Below are positions 24,928-33,041 of a DNA stretch of 64,000 bases, piece by piece (the first letter of the stretch is position 1; each line of letters opens with the position of its first letter). The stretch is from NCBI RefSeq assembly GCF_044582145.1, contig NZ_JBDODO010000002.1; one strand, 5' to 3'. The translations under genes and the position numbers were made by a program. Under the pieces are notes generated by a model. That model was not told where the DNA came from. It searched no databases and was given only the letters and a program-made list of their open reading frames with translations. The DNA comes from Guyparkeria sp016278265 (GTDB taxonomy: Bacteria > Pseudomonadota > Gammaproteobacteria > Halothiobacillales > Halothiobacillaceae).

Positions 24928-25287
24928 ATGGGCCGCCTGGACACGAAACGGGTCTACGACCCGGTCGAGCGCGGCGATGGCTACCGGGTGCTGGTCGACC
25001 GACTCTGGCCGCGCGGTGTAAAAAAGCAGGATCTCGTCCACGACGAGTGGCTCAAGACGGTCGCCCCGTCAGGCTCGCTGCGACGCTGGTTCGGGCATGA
25101 TCCGGAACGGTTTGCCGCGTTCGCCGAACGCTATCGGCAAGAGTTGGAAGGCAACGAAGAAGTCGATCGCCTAGCCGAGCTTGCCGCCAAGCGACCCGTT
25201 ACCCTGCTTTATGCCGCCAAGGACCGTGAGCATAACCATGCTCGGGTGCTTGCTGACACGATCGAGGGACGTTTGGGTAAGGATTGA
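24928..25287 (+). CDS. DUF488 family protein
   Basis: 119 residues. The N-terminal half has YRVLVDRLWPRGVKKQDL and LRRWFGHDPERF, diagnostic for DUF488 (YeaO-like). The C-terminus contains VTLLYAAKDREHNHARVL. Its biochemical function is unknown in the family. It starts 8 bases after the small membrane protein gene and is probably co-transcribed with it. Confidence 0.88.
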   Translation: MGRLDTKRVYDPVERGDGYRVLVDRLWPRGVKKQDLVHDEWLKTVAPSGSLRRWFGHDPERFAAFAERYRQELEGNEEVDRLAELAAKRPVTLLYAAKDREHNHARVLADTIEGRLGKD

Positions 25288-25375
25288 GCCGGGCGCTCTG
25301 CCCCAGGCGCACTGCCCCGGTGCTCTGAAAACGGGCCGGCAAACGGTCTTTCCGCCTTGACGCGTACCCAGCAAC

Positions 25376-25531
25376 CGTCATTCCCGCGGACGCGGGAATC
25401 CATAAAATATTTGTACGAAGCCCATACGCCCATCTCCTTCCAGCAGGCGCGCCGCCGACCTCTCCTTCGCAGTTGCCAACCGAACTTACCGTGGCTCCGC
25501 TCGGTGGATTCCCGCGTCCGCGGGAATGACG
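25376..25531. mobile_element. 156 bp palindrome-bounded unit
   Basis: Inverted palindromes at 25380-25399 and 25508-25527 with outer CGTC and GACG. The interior begins CCATAAAATATTTGTACGAA and ends CCGTGGCTCCGCTCGGTGG. It resembles the unit at 25618 over most of its length, and at its right side the 19.9 kb units (GCCAACCGA then CGTGGCT). Confidence 0.85.
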
Positions 25532-25617
25532 ATGCAGGGGGAGCACTGAGGCCAGGTGAACTTAGCGGTTGGACGGAACAATGGGTCCGTAGCCGCGAGC
25601 CCTATCCGCCACCACGC

Positions 25618-25773
25618 CGTCATTCCCGCGAAAGCGGGAATCCATAAAAATGTCCGACGAAGCCAATACGGCCATCTCCTTGCCGTAGGCGCACCGTGGA
25701 CCTCTCATGCGCTGCTGCCGACCGTACATAACGCGGCTCCGATCGATGGATTCCCGCTTCCGCGGGAATGACG
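25618..25773. mobile_element. 156 bp palindrome-bounded unit
   Basis: Palindromes at 25622-25641 and 25750-25769. Same length as the neighbour at 25376, with shared blocks such as CGAAGCC, ATACG, CCATCTCCTT and GGCTCCG. The copies have diverged more than the 19.9 kb pair. Confidence 0.85.
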
Positions 25774-25872
25774 ATAGTGCCCGCCGTGCTGGAATTCGCC
25801 ACTGCGCAGGAACGACATTGGCGCTGGATTACCCCGCCCCTCTCCGAGGCATGGGCTGTCGACGCAGCTGCG

Positions 25873-26709
25873 TCAGCCCCGCAGACCAATACCCTTGTTG
25901 AACAACCGCAGCAGGTAAAAGTAGGCGATCAGGATGCCGACGGCGAGGATGGCGTAGGTGCTCCAAATGGGCACATCACTGATGCCGAGCATCGCGTAGC
26001 GAAAGCCATTGATGATGTAGAGGATCGGGTTGTAGAGCGAGGCCTGCTGCCAGAACTCCGAGAGCATGTTGATCGAGTAGAACACCCCGCCGAGATAGGT
26101 CAGGGGCGTGAGCACGAAGGTCGGCACGATCGAGATGTGGTCGAAGTGCGTGGCGTAGACCGCGTTGATCAGCCCACCCAGGGCGAACAGAATCGAGGTC
26201 ATCAACGCCACGCCAAACAGGTTCAGCACGCTGTGGACCGAGAGCTCGGCGAACAGCAGCGCCACGATAGTGACCGCCGCGCCCACCGTAAGACCGCGTG
26301 CCACCCCGCCGGCAACGTAGCCGACGATGATCAGCCAATTGGGCATGGGCGAGACCAGCAGCTCCTCGACGTGCCGGGCGAATTTCGCGCCGAAGAACGA
26401 GGACACCGAGTTGGCGTAGCTCTGCGTGATCACCGACATCAGGATCAGGCCCGGCACCAGGTACTGGATGTAGGGCACCCCGTCGATCTCACCGATGCGC
26501 GGGCCGATCAGGTGGCCGAACACCACGAAGTACAGCGCGGTCATGATCATCGGCGGCAGCACGGTCTGCACCCAGATCCGGCCGAAGCGCAGGATCTCTC
26601 GGGTCAACAGCATCAGGAAGGCATTCCACGCGCCCCGCGGCGTCAGGCCGACCGCCTTCTCGCCCGGTCCCTGGTGATCGAATGCATCGCTCTGCGAACG
26701 GATACTCAT
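25873..26709 (-). CDS. ABC-2 type transport permease (YadH-like)
   Basis: 278 residues with six predicted membrane segments. After a polar N-terminus come WVQTVLPPMIMTALYFVVFG and VPGLILMSVITQSYANSVSS, typical of the YadH/ABC-2 permeases. The start ATG overlaps the stop of the ATPase gene by 4 bases. Together they form a two-component exporter, close in type to E. coli YadG-YadH, whose substrate is not established. Confidence 0.88.
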   Translation of the reverse strand: MSIRSQSDAFDHQGPGEKAVGLTPRGAWNAFLMLLTREILRFGRIWVQTVLPPMIMTALYFVVFGHLIGPRIGEIDGVPYIQYLVPGLILMSVITQSYANSVSSFFGAKFARHVEELLVSPMPNWLIIVGYVAGGVARGLTVGAAVTIVALLFAELSVHSVLNLFGVALMTSILFALGGLINAVYATHFDHISIVPTFVLTPLTYLGGVFYSINMLSEFWQQASLYNPILYIINGFRYAMLGISDVPIWSTYAILAVGILIAYFYLLRLFNKGIGLRG

Positions 26710-27665
26710 GAACGTTCCTCGGCATTGATGGCGGCATCGTCATCCTGCACCAGGCGCAGGAACAGCTCCTCGAGACGGCTGGTCTTGTTCTTCATGCGCT
26801 CGATCACGATGCCGTGGCCGCGCAGCACGTCGAACACCCCGGTCAGCTCCTGGTCGCGGTTCAGGTCGACCTCGATGGTCTCGTCGTCGATCAGGCGCGA
26901 ACCGACCACCGGCATCTCCGGCAGGGATTCCACCGGTTCGCGGGCATAGAGGACGAAGGTCTCCTGCGAGAGCTTGGCCAGCAGGTTGCGCATCGAGTTG
27001 TGTTCGACGATGCGCCCCTCGTTGATGATCGCGATGTTGCGGCACAGGGCCTCGGCTTCCTCGAGGTAGTGCGTGGTCAGGATGATGGTGGTGCCCTGCT
27101 TGTTGATCTGGGTGAGAAAGTCCCACATGCCGCGGCGCAGCTCGATGTCGACCCCGGCGGTGGGCTCGTCGAGGATCAGCATCCGCGGGTCGTGCACCAG
27201 GGCGCGGGCGATCATCAGCCGCCGTTTCATGCCGCCCGACAGCGCCCGGGCCATGCCCTCCCGCTTGTCATACAGCCCCAACTGCTTCAACAGCTCGTGG
27301 GCGCGCTTCTTCGCCGCCTTGCGGGGCATGCCGTAGAAGCCGCCCTGGTTGATGACGACTTCCTCGACCGGCTCGAACTGGTTGAAGTTGAATTCCTGCG
27401 GCACCACGCCGATCTGGGCCTTCACCCAGGCGCGATCGCGATCGAGATCGTGGCCGAAGACCCGCACGCTGCCGGCGGTCTTGTTGACCAGCGAACAGAG
27501 GATGCCGATGGTGGTCGACTTCCCCGCCCCGTTGGGGCCCAGCAGGGCGAAAAAGTCGCCCTCGGCGATGGCAAGCTCGATGCCCTTGAGGGCACGGGTG
27601 CCCCCTTCGTAGGTCTTCTCGAGCTCGTAGATTTCGACGGCGTTGCTTTCGACGGCGTTGCTCAT
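26706..27665 (-). CDS. ABC transporter ATP-binding protein (YadG-like)
   Basis: 319 residues. Walker A is LLGPNGAGKSTTIGIL, the Q-loop is in VVPQEFNFNQF, the signature is LSGGMKRRLMIARAL and Walker B is RMLILDEPTAGVD. The C-terminal ~90 residues form the extra domain common in ABC-2 exporter ATPases. It is the first gene of an operon with the permease and drives its export cycle on the cytoplasmic face. Confidence 0.92.
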   Translation of the reverse strand: MSNAVESNAVEIYELEKTYEGGTRALKGIELAIAEGDFFALLGPNGAGKSTTIGILCSLVNKTAGSVRVFGHDLDRDRAWVKAQIGVVPQEFNFNQFEPVEEVVINQGGFYGMPRKAAKKRAHELLKQLGLYDKREGMARALSGGMKRRLMIARALVHDPRMLILDEPTAGVDIELRRGMWDFLTQINKQGTTIILTTHYLEEAEALCRNIAIINEGRIVEHNSMRNLLAKLSQETFVLYAREPVESLPEMPVVGSRLIDDETIEVDLNRDQELTGVFDVLRGHGIVIERMKNKTSRLEELFLRLVQDDDAAINAEERS

Positions 27666-27711
27666 GAAGCACTCGTGATTCGTGAAGCGTGTTGTGAATC
27701 CGGCCCGGCCC

Positions 27712-28320
27712 TCAGCGGTTTGCCGACGGCAGGTGCCAGTGATAACGAATACCCAGTCCGCGCACGATCAGGGTAACGGCGAACCCGAGGATCACCGCGG
27801 CAATCGACCAGTCCAGCCAATGGGCGAACAGAACATAGACGATCCCCCCGGCCAACGCGGCCGAGGCGTAGATCTCACGGTGCAACAGCAACGGCGGCTC
27901 GCCGGCGAGCACGTCGCGTATCAATCCGCCGAAGGCGGCGGTCATGATGCCCATCATCACCGCGATCATCGGATTGGCATCCATCGACAGCGCGATCTGG
28001 GTACCGATCACGCAAAAGGCCGCCAGCCCGACGGCATCGGCCCAGGGCAGCCAATTGGCCCGCTGGTGAAACGGCTTGCTGACGTAGAAGGTCAGGATCG
28101 CCGTCGCCGCGGCAATCACCAGGTACTCCCACTGGGTCAGCCAGAAGACCGGCCGATCGAGCAAAAGATCCCGCAACGTGCCGCCACCGATGCCAGTGAC
28201 CGTCGCCAGGATGAGAAACCCCATCAGGTCCATGCGCTTGCGATCGGCCACCAGGGCGCCGCTGACGGCGAAAACCGCCGTCCCGAAGTAATCCAGCCAC
28301 TGCAGCAACTCGCCGATCAT
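27712..28320 (-). CDS. YicG/UPF0126 family membrane protein (TRIC-like channel)
   Basis: 202 residues from the ATG at 28320, preceded by GGGAGACGGG; the open frame continues upstream without hydrophobic character. There are seven predicted membrane helices in two internal repeats, each with a GG-containing kink: TVTGIGGGTLRDLLLDRPVF and TAAFGGLIRDVLAGEPPLLL. This duplicated motif defines the family, which is structurally related to trimeric intracellular cation channels. Its physiological ion and role are not established. Divergent from hemN. Confidence 0.88.
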   Translation of the reverse strand: MIGELLQWLDYFGTAVFAVSGALVADRKRMDLMGFLILATVTGIGGGTLRDLLLDRPVFWLTQWEYLVIAAATAILTFYVSKPFHQRANWLPWADAVGLAAFCVIGTQIALSMDANPMIAVMMGIMTAAFGGLIRDVLAGEPPLLLHREIYASAALAGGIVYVLFAHWLDWSIAAVILGFAVTLIVRGLGIRYHWHLPSANR

Positions 28321-28561
28321 GCCCGTCTCCCGTGTCCATCCTGCCCCGCACCCAAACACCCATCTGGCAACCTTGGCGGCCGGGGCGGAAGATTGCGGAG
28401 GATAGCCAGTCGGCGGCCGTGAAGAAAGTCCGGCCGGCATTCTCGGTGGTTACCGCGTTTCCTCAATTCCCCAGCATTCTACTCGGAGGACGACGCGATG
28501 CGGGTGGCGCTAAACTTGCCGTTTCGATGACATCCGTCCAATCAACCGCCGACTGCCGCCC

Positions 28562-29947
28562 ATGAGCCAGATTGCCATCCCCTTCGACGCCGACTTGATC
28601 CGCCGCTACGACACCAGCGGGCCGCGGTACACCTCCTACCCCACCGCCGTGCAGTTCCACGACGGGTTCGGGCAAGACGACTACCGCGAGGCCGCGGCGC
28701 GCTCCAACGCCACTGGCGGGCCGCTGTCGCTATACGTGCACATCCCGTTCTGCGACACGGTCTGCTATTACTGCGCCTGCAACAAGGTGGTCACCAAGGA
28801 CCGCGCCAAGGCGCGCCCCTACCTCGACGACGTCTATCGCGAGATGGCGCTGCAGGCAGCACTATTCGACGACGGCCGGCCGGTCGATCAGCTCCATTGG
28901 GGCGGCGGCACGCCCACCTTTCTCTCGCACGACGAGATGCGCGAGCTGATGGGCAAGACCGGCGAGCACTTCGCGCTGAAGACCGACGACAGCGGCGAAT
29001 ACTCGATCGAGATCGACCCGCGCGAGGCCGATGCGGCCACCATCCGCCTGCTGCGCGAGATCGGCTTCAACCGCATCAGCCTCGGGGTGCAGGATTTCGA
29101 CGCGAAGGTACAGAAGGCGGTCAACCGCATCCAGAGCTTCGACGAGACCAAAGAGGTAGTCGACACCGCCCGCGAGGAAGGCTTCCATGGCGTGAGCATC
29201 GACCTGATCTACGGCCTGCCCTTTCAGACACGCGATCGCTTCATGCAGACCCTCGACCGGGTGATCGAACTCGACCCCGACCGGCTGTCGATCTTCAACT
29301 ACGCCCACCTGCCGCAGCGCTTCAAGCCGCAGCGACGGATCGCGGGCGACGACCTGCCCAGCCCGGCGGAAAAGCTCGACATCCTCGGCTCGACCATCGG
29401 CTACCTGCAGCAGGCCGGCTACGTGCTGATCGGCATGGACCATTTCGCCAAGCCGGACGACCCGTTGGCCATCGCCCAGGCCGAGGGCACGTTGCAACGT
29501 AACTTCCAGGGTTATTCCACCCACGCCGAATGCGACATGGTGGCGATGGGCGCCTCCTCGATCAGCCAGGTGGGCGGGGCGTTCAGCCAGAACGTCAAGG
29601 AACTCGACCGCTACCACGAGGCGGTGGCGGCCGGCCGACTACCGATCGAGAAGGGCGTGGTGATCACCGAGGAGGACGTCCTGCGTCGGCACGTGATCAC
29701 CGAGCTGATCTGCCACTTCCGGCTTTCGATCCATGACGTGGAGCAGCGCTTCGAGATCGACTTCGCCAGTCACTTTGCCGATGCACTGGACGAGCTGGCC
29801 GACATGGCCCGCGACGAACTGGTCACCATCACGCCCGACTCGATCGAGGTCCAACCGCGCGGCCGCCTGCTGATCCGCAACGTCTGCATGGCCTTCGACG
29901 AGTACCACGGCAGCCTCGATGGTCAGCGCTTCTCGAAAGTCATTTAG
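28562..29947 (+). CDS. hemN: Oxygen-independent coproporphyrinogen III oxidase
   Basis: 461 residues, the length of true HemN. This radical-SAM enzyme decarboxylates coproporphyrinogen III in anaerobic haem synthesis. The cluster motif is HIPFCDTVCYYCACNK (Cys-x3-Cys-x2-Cys plus the extra cysteine of HemN). The N-terminal RYDTSGPRYTSYPTAVQF and the central GVQDFDAKVQKAVNRIQ are diagnostic. The presence of HemN and NO-stress genes suggests life at low oxygen. Confidence 0.95.
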   Translation: MSQIAIPFDADLIRRYDTSGPRYTSYPTAVQFHDGFGQDDYREAAARSNATGGPLSLYVHIPFCDTVCYYCACNKVVTKDRAKARPYLDDVYREMALQAALFDDGRPVDQLHWGGGTPTFLSHDEMRELMGKTGEHFALKTDDSGEYSIEIDPREADAATIRLLREIGFNRISLGVQDFDAKVQKAVNRIQSFDETKEVVDTAREEGFHGVSIDLIYGLPFQTRDRFMQTLDRVIELDPDRLSIFNYAHLPQRFKPQRRIAGDDLPSPAEKLDILGSTIGYLQQAGYVLIGMDHFAKPDDPLAIAQAEGTLQRNFQGYSTHAECDMVAMGASSISQVGGAFSQNVKELDRYHEAVAAGRLPIEKGVVITEEDVLRRHVITELICHFRLSIHDVEQRFEIDFASHFADALDELADMARDELVTITPDSIEVQPRGRLLIRNVCMAFDEYHGSLDGQRFSKVI

Positions 29948-29957
29948 GCAATCTGCC

Positions 29958-31175
29958 TCACGGCTGTCGGGGCTTCACCGGCGGGCGGGCATCAACACGC
30001 GCGGTCGTTAGCCATGGGCCGATCACCAGCAGCATGGCCAGATAGACCAGGGCCAGCCCGCCGGCCGTGATCGCAAGCCAGAGCGGCTCGAGGCCCGGCC
30101 AGATCGGCAACAGCAATCGACTGGCCACCACGACCAACATCAACACCACTACCGGCCGCAGCCACCTGGGCAGCTGGATCGGGCGCCCCGTGTGTCCCGC
30201 ACTGACCCGCGTCATCATGCCCATCGCCATCACTGCCAGCATGCCGAGACCCAGGGCATGCACCGGCCCATCCAGCCCGCCGACCGGCAGACCAATCAAG
30301 ACCGCCGCCATCCATGCCAGTCCGAAAAGCACCACCGACACGCCCAAAAACAGCAGCCACAGCATCGGCTCGCCGAATACCTTTCGGTGCCACCAGCGAG
30401 TCAAGGCATAGCCGCCGGTGACGGCAACCACGGCGCCAATCGCCGCCGTGACCAGTCGCAGCACGTCGGGCCACATCGGCGCGGCAAGCAAGGCGACGAA
30501 CATCAGCAGTGGCCCGCCTCCCATAATGCCCGCCACGTAACGCCCGGTGCGCCTGGGAGGTATGCCCAGCCGGTTGGCCGAAAACGGCGGCACCACCCGT
30601 TGGGCGATGAACAACAGCATCGCGACGATCGGCAACAGCCCCAACCAACCGTGAGTGCCAGACAACCCGCCGTCATGCCGTTGCAGGGCGAACAGCGCAT
30701 CCGCCAGCACGATCTCGCTCAGCGCGAGCACGAACAGCAGGTTGTGCCACTGCCGGGAGAGCAGGATCAGCCGGGCGACGACAAACAGGATGCCCAGCTC
30801 GGCGGCAATCGAAAGGAGATACGGCCAGAGCGGATTGGCGCCGACACCGAGAAACGCCAGTCGTGCGGCGAGCCATATCCCCAGCACCACCAACAGCCCG
30901 CCCGGGTGCCAGGCGCGACGGCCGGTCCAGTTCTGCGCCGCGGTGGTCAGAAAGCCGGCAACCAGGGCCACGCCGACGCCAAAGGTCATCTCATGGGCAT
31001 GCCAACGCCAGTCCAGCTGCCCCCCGTCGAATGCCCCCTGCATGGCCGCGCCCCAGCCGCCAACGATCCAGACGCCGGCCCAGAGGGCCGTCGCCAGGGT
31101 GGCGAAACCCAGCATCAACAGAAACCAGGGCCGAAACCCGATTGAGAGCAGGGGCCAGTGACGCCAATCGCTCAT
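29958..31175 (-). CDS. nnrS: NnrS family protein
   Basis: 405 residues with about 12 predicted membrane helices. The conserved WRWHAHEMTFGVGVALVAGF near residue 57 and the later GHTGRPIQ are typical of NnrS, a haem- and copper-containing inner-membrane protein linked to nitric oxide stress. Its start codon overlaps the stop of the hemerythrin-like gene in an ATGA arrangement. With nsrR divergent upstream, this is probably a NO-responsive operon. Convergent with hemN with only a 10 bp gap. Confidence 0.92.
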   Translation of the reverse strand: MSDWRHWPLLSIGFRPWFLLMLGFATLATALWAGVWIVGGWGAAMQGAFDGGQLDWRWHAHEMTFGVGVALVAGFLTTAAQNWTGRRAWHPGGLLVVLGIWLAARLAFLGVGANPLWPYLLSIAAELGILFVVARLILLSRQWHNLLFVLALSEIVLADALFALQRHDGGLSGTHGWLGLLPIVAMLLFIAQRVVPPFSANRLGIPPRRTGRYVAGIMGGGPLLMFVALLAAPMWPDVLRLVTAAIGAVVAVTGGYALTRWWHRKVFGEPMLWLLFLGVSVVLFGLAWMAAVLIGLPVGGLDGPVHALGLGMLAVMAMGMMTRVSAGHTGRPIQLPRWLRPVVVLMLVVVASRLLLPIWPGLEPLWLAITAGGLALVYLAMLLVIGPWLTTARVDARPPVKPRQP

Positions 31176-31576
31176 GCCGGCTCTCCCGCCTGGCCCGCCA
31201 GACAGCCTTCCTGCAACCGGTTGAACAACTCGCGTTCTTCGAACCGTACGTGGGCCACCAGCAACTCACCCAGGCGACGGCCGGTGGCCGAACCGCCGGC
31301 CTCGTCGAGCATCTCGACGAGTAGCTTTTCGATCTGGCGGTGTTCGCGTTGCATGCGATCTAGCAGTTCGGCCAGAATCGTGTCGTCCGGGCATTGCATC
31401 AGCGCCTGACGTCCGATGGACTCCTCAGCGGCGAAATGCGCCTTGAGGTCCGCACGGTGAGCGGACAGATCCTGGCGCAAGTCGGCATCCGGCTCGCCCG
31501 ACTGCAATCGCCGCGCGATCTGGAGGGTCTGATGGTGCTCGCGTGACAGAGGTCGCAGGCTTTCGTGACGTTGCAT
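31172..31576 (-). CDS. Hemerythrin HHE-domain protein
   Basis: 134 residues from the ATG at 31576, preceded by GGGAGGG. The iron ligands of a four-helix hemerythrin bundle are recognisable: LSREHHQTLQIA, LKAHFAAEESIG, MQREHRQIEKLL and VAHVRFEERELF. Hemerythrin-like proteins bind a di-iron centre and react with O2 or NO. As the first gene of the nnrS operon under a probable NsrR operator, NO binding or detoxification is a reasonable inference. Confidence 0.88.
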   Translation of the reverse strand: MQRHESLRPLSREHHQTLQIARRLQSGEPDADLRQDLSAHRADLKAHFAAEESIGRQALMQCPDDTILAELLDRMQREHRQIEKLLVEMLDEAGGSATGRRLGELLVAHVRFEERELFNRLQEGCLAGQAGEPA

Positions 31577-31612
31577 CGGGTCCCTCCCGCGGGGCTGGTG
31601 TTGGTCGACCAG

Positions 31613-31635
31613 AATATGCATACTGAGCGCATATT
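31613..31635. promoter_or_regulatory. Probable NsrR operator
   Basis: AATATGC-N9-GCATATT, a 23 bp dyad with the 11-1-11 layout of NsrR sites (consensus half AAGATGCATTT). The half-sites agree in 8 of 11 positions. It lies 37 bases before the hemerythrin start and 33 before nsrR, so it could regulate both. Confidence 0.75.
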
Positions 31636-31668
31636 ACAAACCCTTGACCCACCCTGGGAACGGACGCC

Positions 31669-32169
31669 ATGCAGCTCAACCAGCAGACCGATTTCGCCTT
31701 TCGCCTCCTGATGTATCTGGCCGACCATGCCGCCAGGAACACCGCGATGGAGGCCACCACGGAAGGAGTCACGGCAACGACAGCCCTGCCGAAGATCCGT
31801 GAGATCGCCGATTACTTCGACATCTCCTACAACCACCTGATGAAGGTGGCCAACACGCTGGCCGCGCGCGGCTACGTCAAGGCGCGGCGCGGCAAGGGCG
31901 GCGGACTGGCGCTGGCCTGCCCCGAGTCGTCCATCTCGCTGGGAGCGGTCGCCCGCGACATGGAAGGCCATTGGGAGCTGGTCGAGTGCTTCGGAGAGGC
32001 CAGCGATTGCCGGATCACGACGAGTTGTCGGCTGGCACCGATCCTCGGCGAGGCATTGGAGGCCTTCTGGGCGGTGCTCGACCGCTACACCCTGGCCGAT
32101 ATCGCCCACCTGCCCTCCGGCGACGCGCCACTGACCTTCCACCGCCACCCGCCGCAGCGGACGCAATAG
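31669..32169 (+). CDS. nsrR: Rrf2-family NO-sensing repressor
   Basis: 166 residues. The N-terminal winged helix is typical Rrf2 (LNQQTDFAFRLLMYLADHA; FDISYNHLMKVANTLAARGY). Three cysteines in ECFGEASDCRITTSCRL have the spacing of the NsrR Fe-S cluster. A 15-residue insertion around residues 25-40 is not usual in E. coli NsrR. It is divergent from the hemerythrin-nnrS operon with the operator between them, so it probably represses that operon and itself. Confidence 0.88.
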   Translation: MQLNQQTDFAFRLLMYLADHAARNTAMEATTEGVTATTALPKIREIADYFDISYNHLMKVANTLAARGYVKARRGKGGGLALACPESSISLGAVARDMEGHWELVECFGEASDCRITTSCRLAPILGEALEAFWAVLDRYTLADIAHLPSGDAPLTFHRHPPQRTQ

Positions 32170-32474
32170 CCCCCCTCCGCGTTCGGGAAAATGACGCGCA
32201 TGTCACGAACGCTCGGCCCCCAGATGGCCCCGGCATGCCGTCCATGAGACTCGCCGGGCTCAATATCGTCACCACCGACAGCCTTGGCCTCCGCGAGCCA
32301 TCTCCGGGCGAGGAATAGGCACCGAAAACTGCATGACAGCGCCATTACAGCGTGATAAACAGGCCGAATCGACCGGGGTGCACGGTTGAGCTTTTCGCCT
32401 CATGCCCTATAATGGGCCCTCACTTATACGGACCTGATCGCGGCTGGAAACTGAACGCGGACAGGCAAAAAAGC
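32170..32474. other. Intergenic region nsrR/ectA
   Basis: About 305 bases with no open frame of coding character. Apart from the ectA promoter (32386-32413) nothing specific was recognised. Confidence 0.6.
32386..32413 (+). promoter_or_regulatory. Sigma-70 type promoter of ectABC
   Basis: TTGAGC-N16-TATAAT; the -10 box is a perfect consensus and lies 62 bases before the ectA ATG. Osmotic induction is known for ect operons but no operator can be identified here. Confidence 0.7.
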
Positions 32475-32948
32475 ATGACGATTCATTTTCGTGAACCGCG
32501 CCTCGAGGATGGGGGTCGGATTCACCAGCTGATCCAGCGAGCGGGCACGCTCGACCTCAACTCGGCCTACCTCTACTTCCTGCTTGCGGACCATTTCCGC
32601 TCGACCTGCGCCATCGCGGAAAACGGTGATGACCTTGTCGGTTTCGTCACTGCCTACCGCCTGCCGGACAATCCCGACTCGCTGTTTGTCTGGCAGATCG
32701 GCGTCGATGCCTCGGCACGCGGCCAGGGCGTCGCCTCCCGCCTGCTAAGCGCGCTCCAGGAGCGCGACTGGTTCAGCGACATCAAGCGCATCGAACTAAC
32801 GATCGCCCCGGACAACCCGGCCTCCCAGGCCCTGTTCACCCGCTGGGCGGAAAAGCTGGGTCGCTCGATCCGCAAAGAGCCCTATCTCTCCAGCGAACTT
32901 CTCGGCGATGGCCATCAGCCGGAAGACCTCTACGTCATCGATCTCTGA
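32475..32948 (+). CDS. ectA: L-2,4-diaminobutyrate N-gamma-acetyltransferase
   Basis: 157 residues from the ATG at 32475. It is a GNAT-fold enzyme, the second step of ectoine synthesis. The acetyl-CoA motif is SARGQGVASRLLSAL; LNSAYLYFLLADHF near the N-terminus and the terminal LSSELLGDGHQPEDLYVIDL are typical of EctA. The ribosome-binding site is weak. First gene of ectABC. Confidence 0.94.
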   Translation: MTIHFREPRLEDGGRIHQLIQRAGTLDLNSAYLYFLLADHFRSTCAIAENGDDLVGFVTAYRLPDNPDSLFVWQIGVDASARGQGVASRLLSALQERDWFSDIKRIELTIAPDNPASQALFTRWAEKLGRSIRKEPYLSSELLGDGHQPEDLYVIDL

Positions 32949-33041
32949 TCAACGGCATCGCCGTCCGGTGCGAATTCCTCCGGCGGTGCTATTTTCCTTT
33001 CGATCCCGATTTCCTTTTCAAGCTCAAGACGAGGACCTGTG

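Larger units (their letters stand above)
25288..25872. other. 585 bp intergenic region holding two palindrome-bounded units
   Basis: No gene. Two 156 bp units (25376-25531 and 25618-25773) stand in direct repetition between the convergent DUF488 and ABC permease genes. The remaining ~100 bases before 25873 show no further feature. Confidence 0.7.

Noticed and set aside
12015..25769. The palindromes as a CRISPR array
   Set aside because: Copies alternate in orientation, spacing varies from 89 bp to several kb, intervening sequences are themselves homologous, and no cas gene is present.
8010..25769. The palindromes as ordinary Rho-independent terminators
   Set aside because: Stems are strong, but none is followed by a T-run, and many stand in pairs far from gene ends. 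An incidental barrier function remains possible.
32352..32474. N-terminal extension of ectA from 32352
   Set aside because: It would overlap the TATAAT promoter and adds 41 residues absent from the family; the ATG at 32475 fits.
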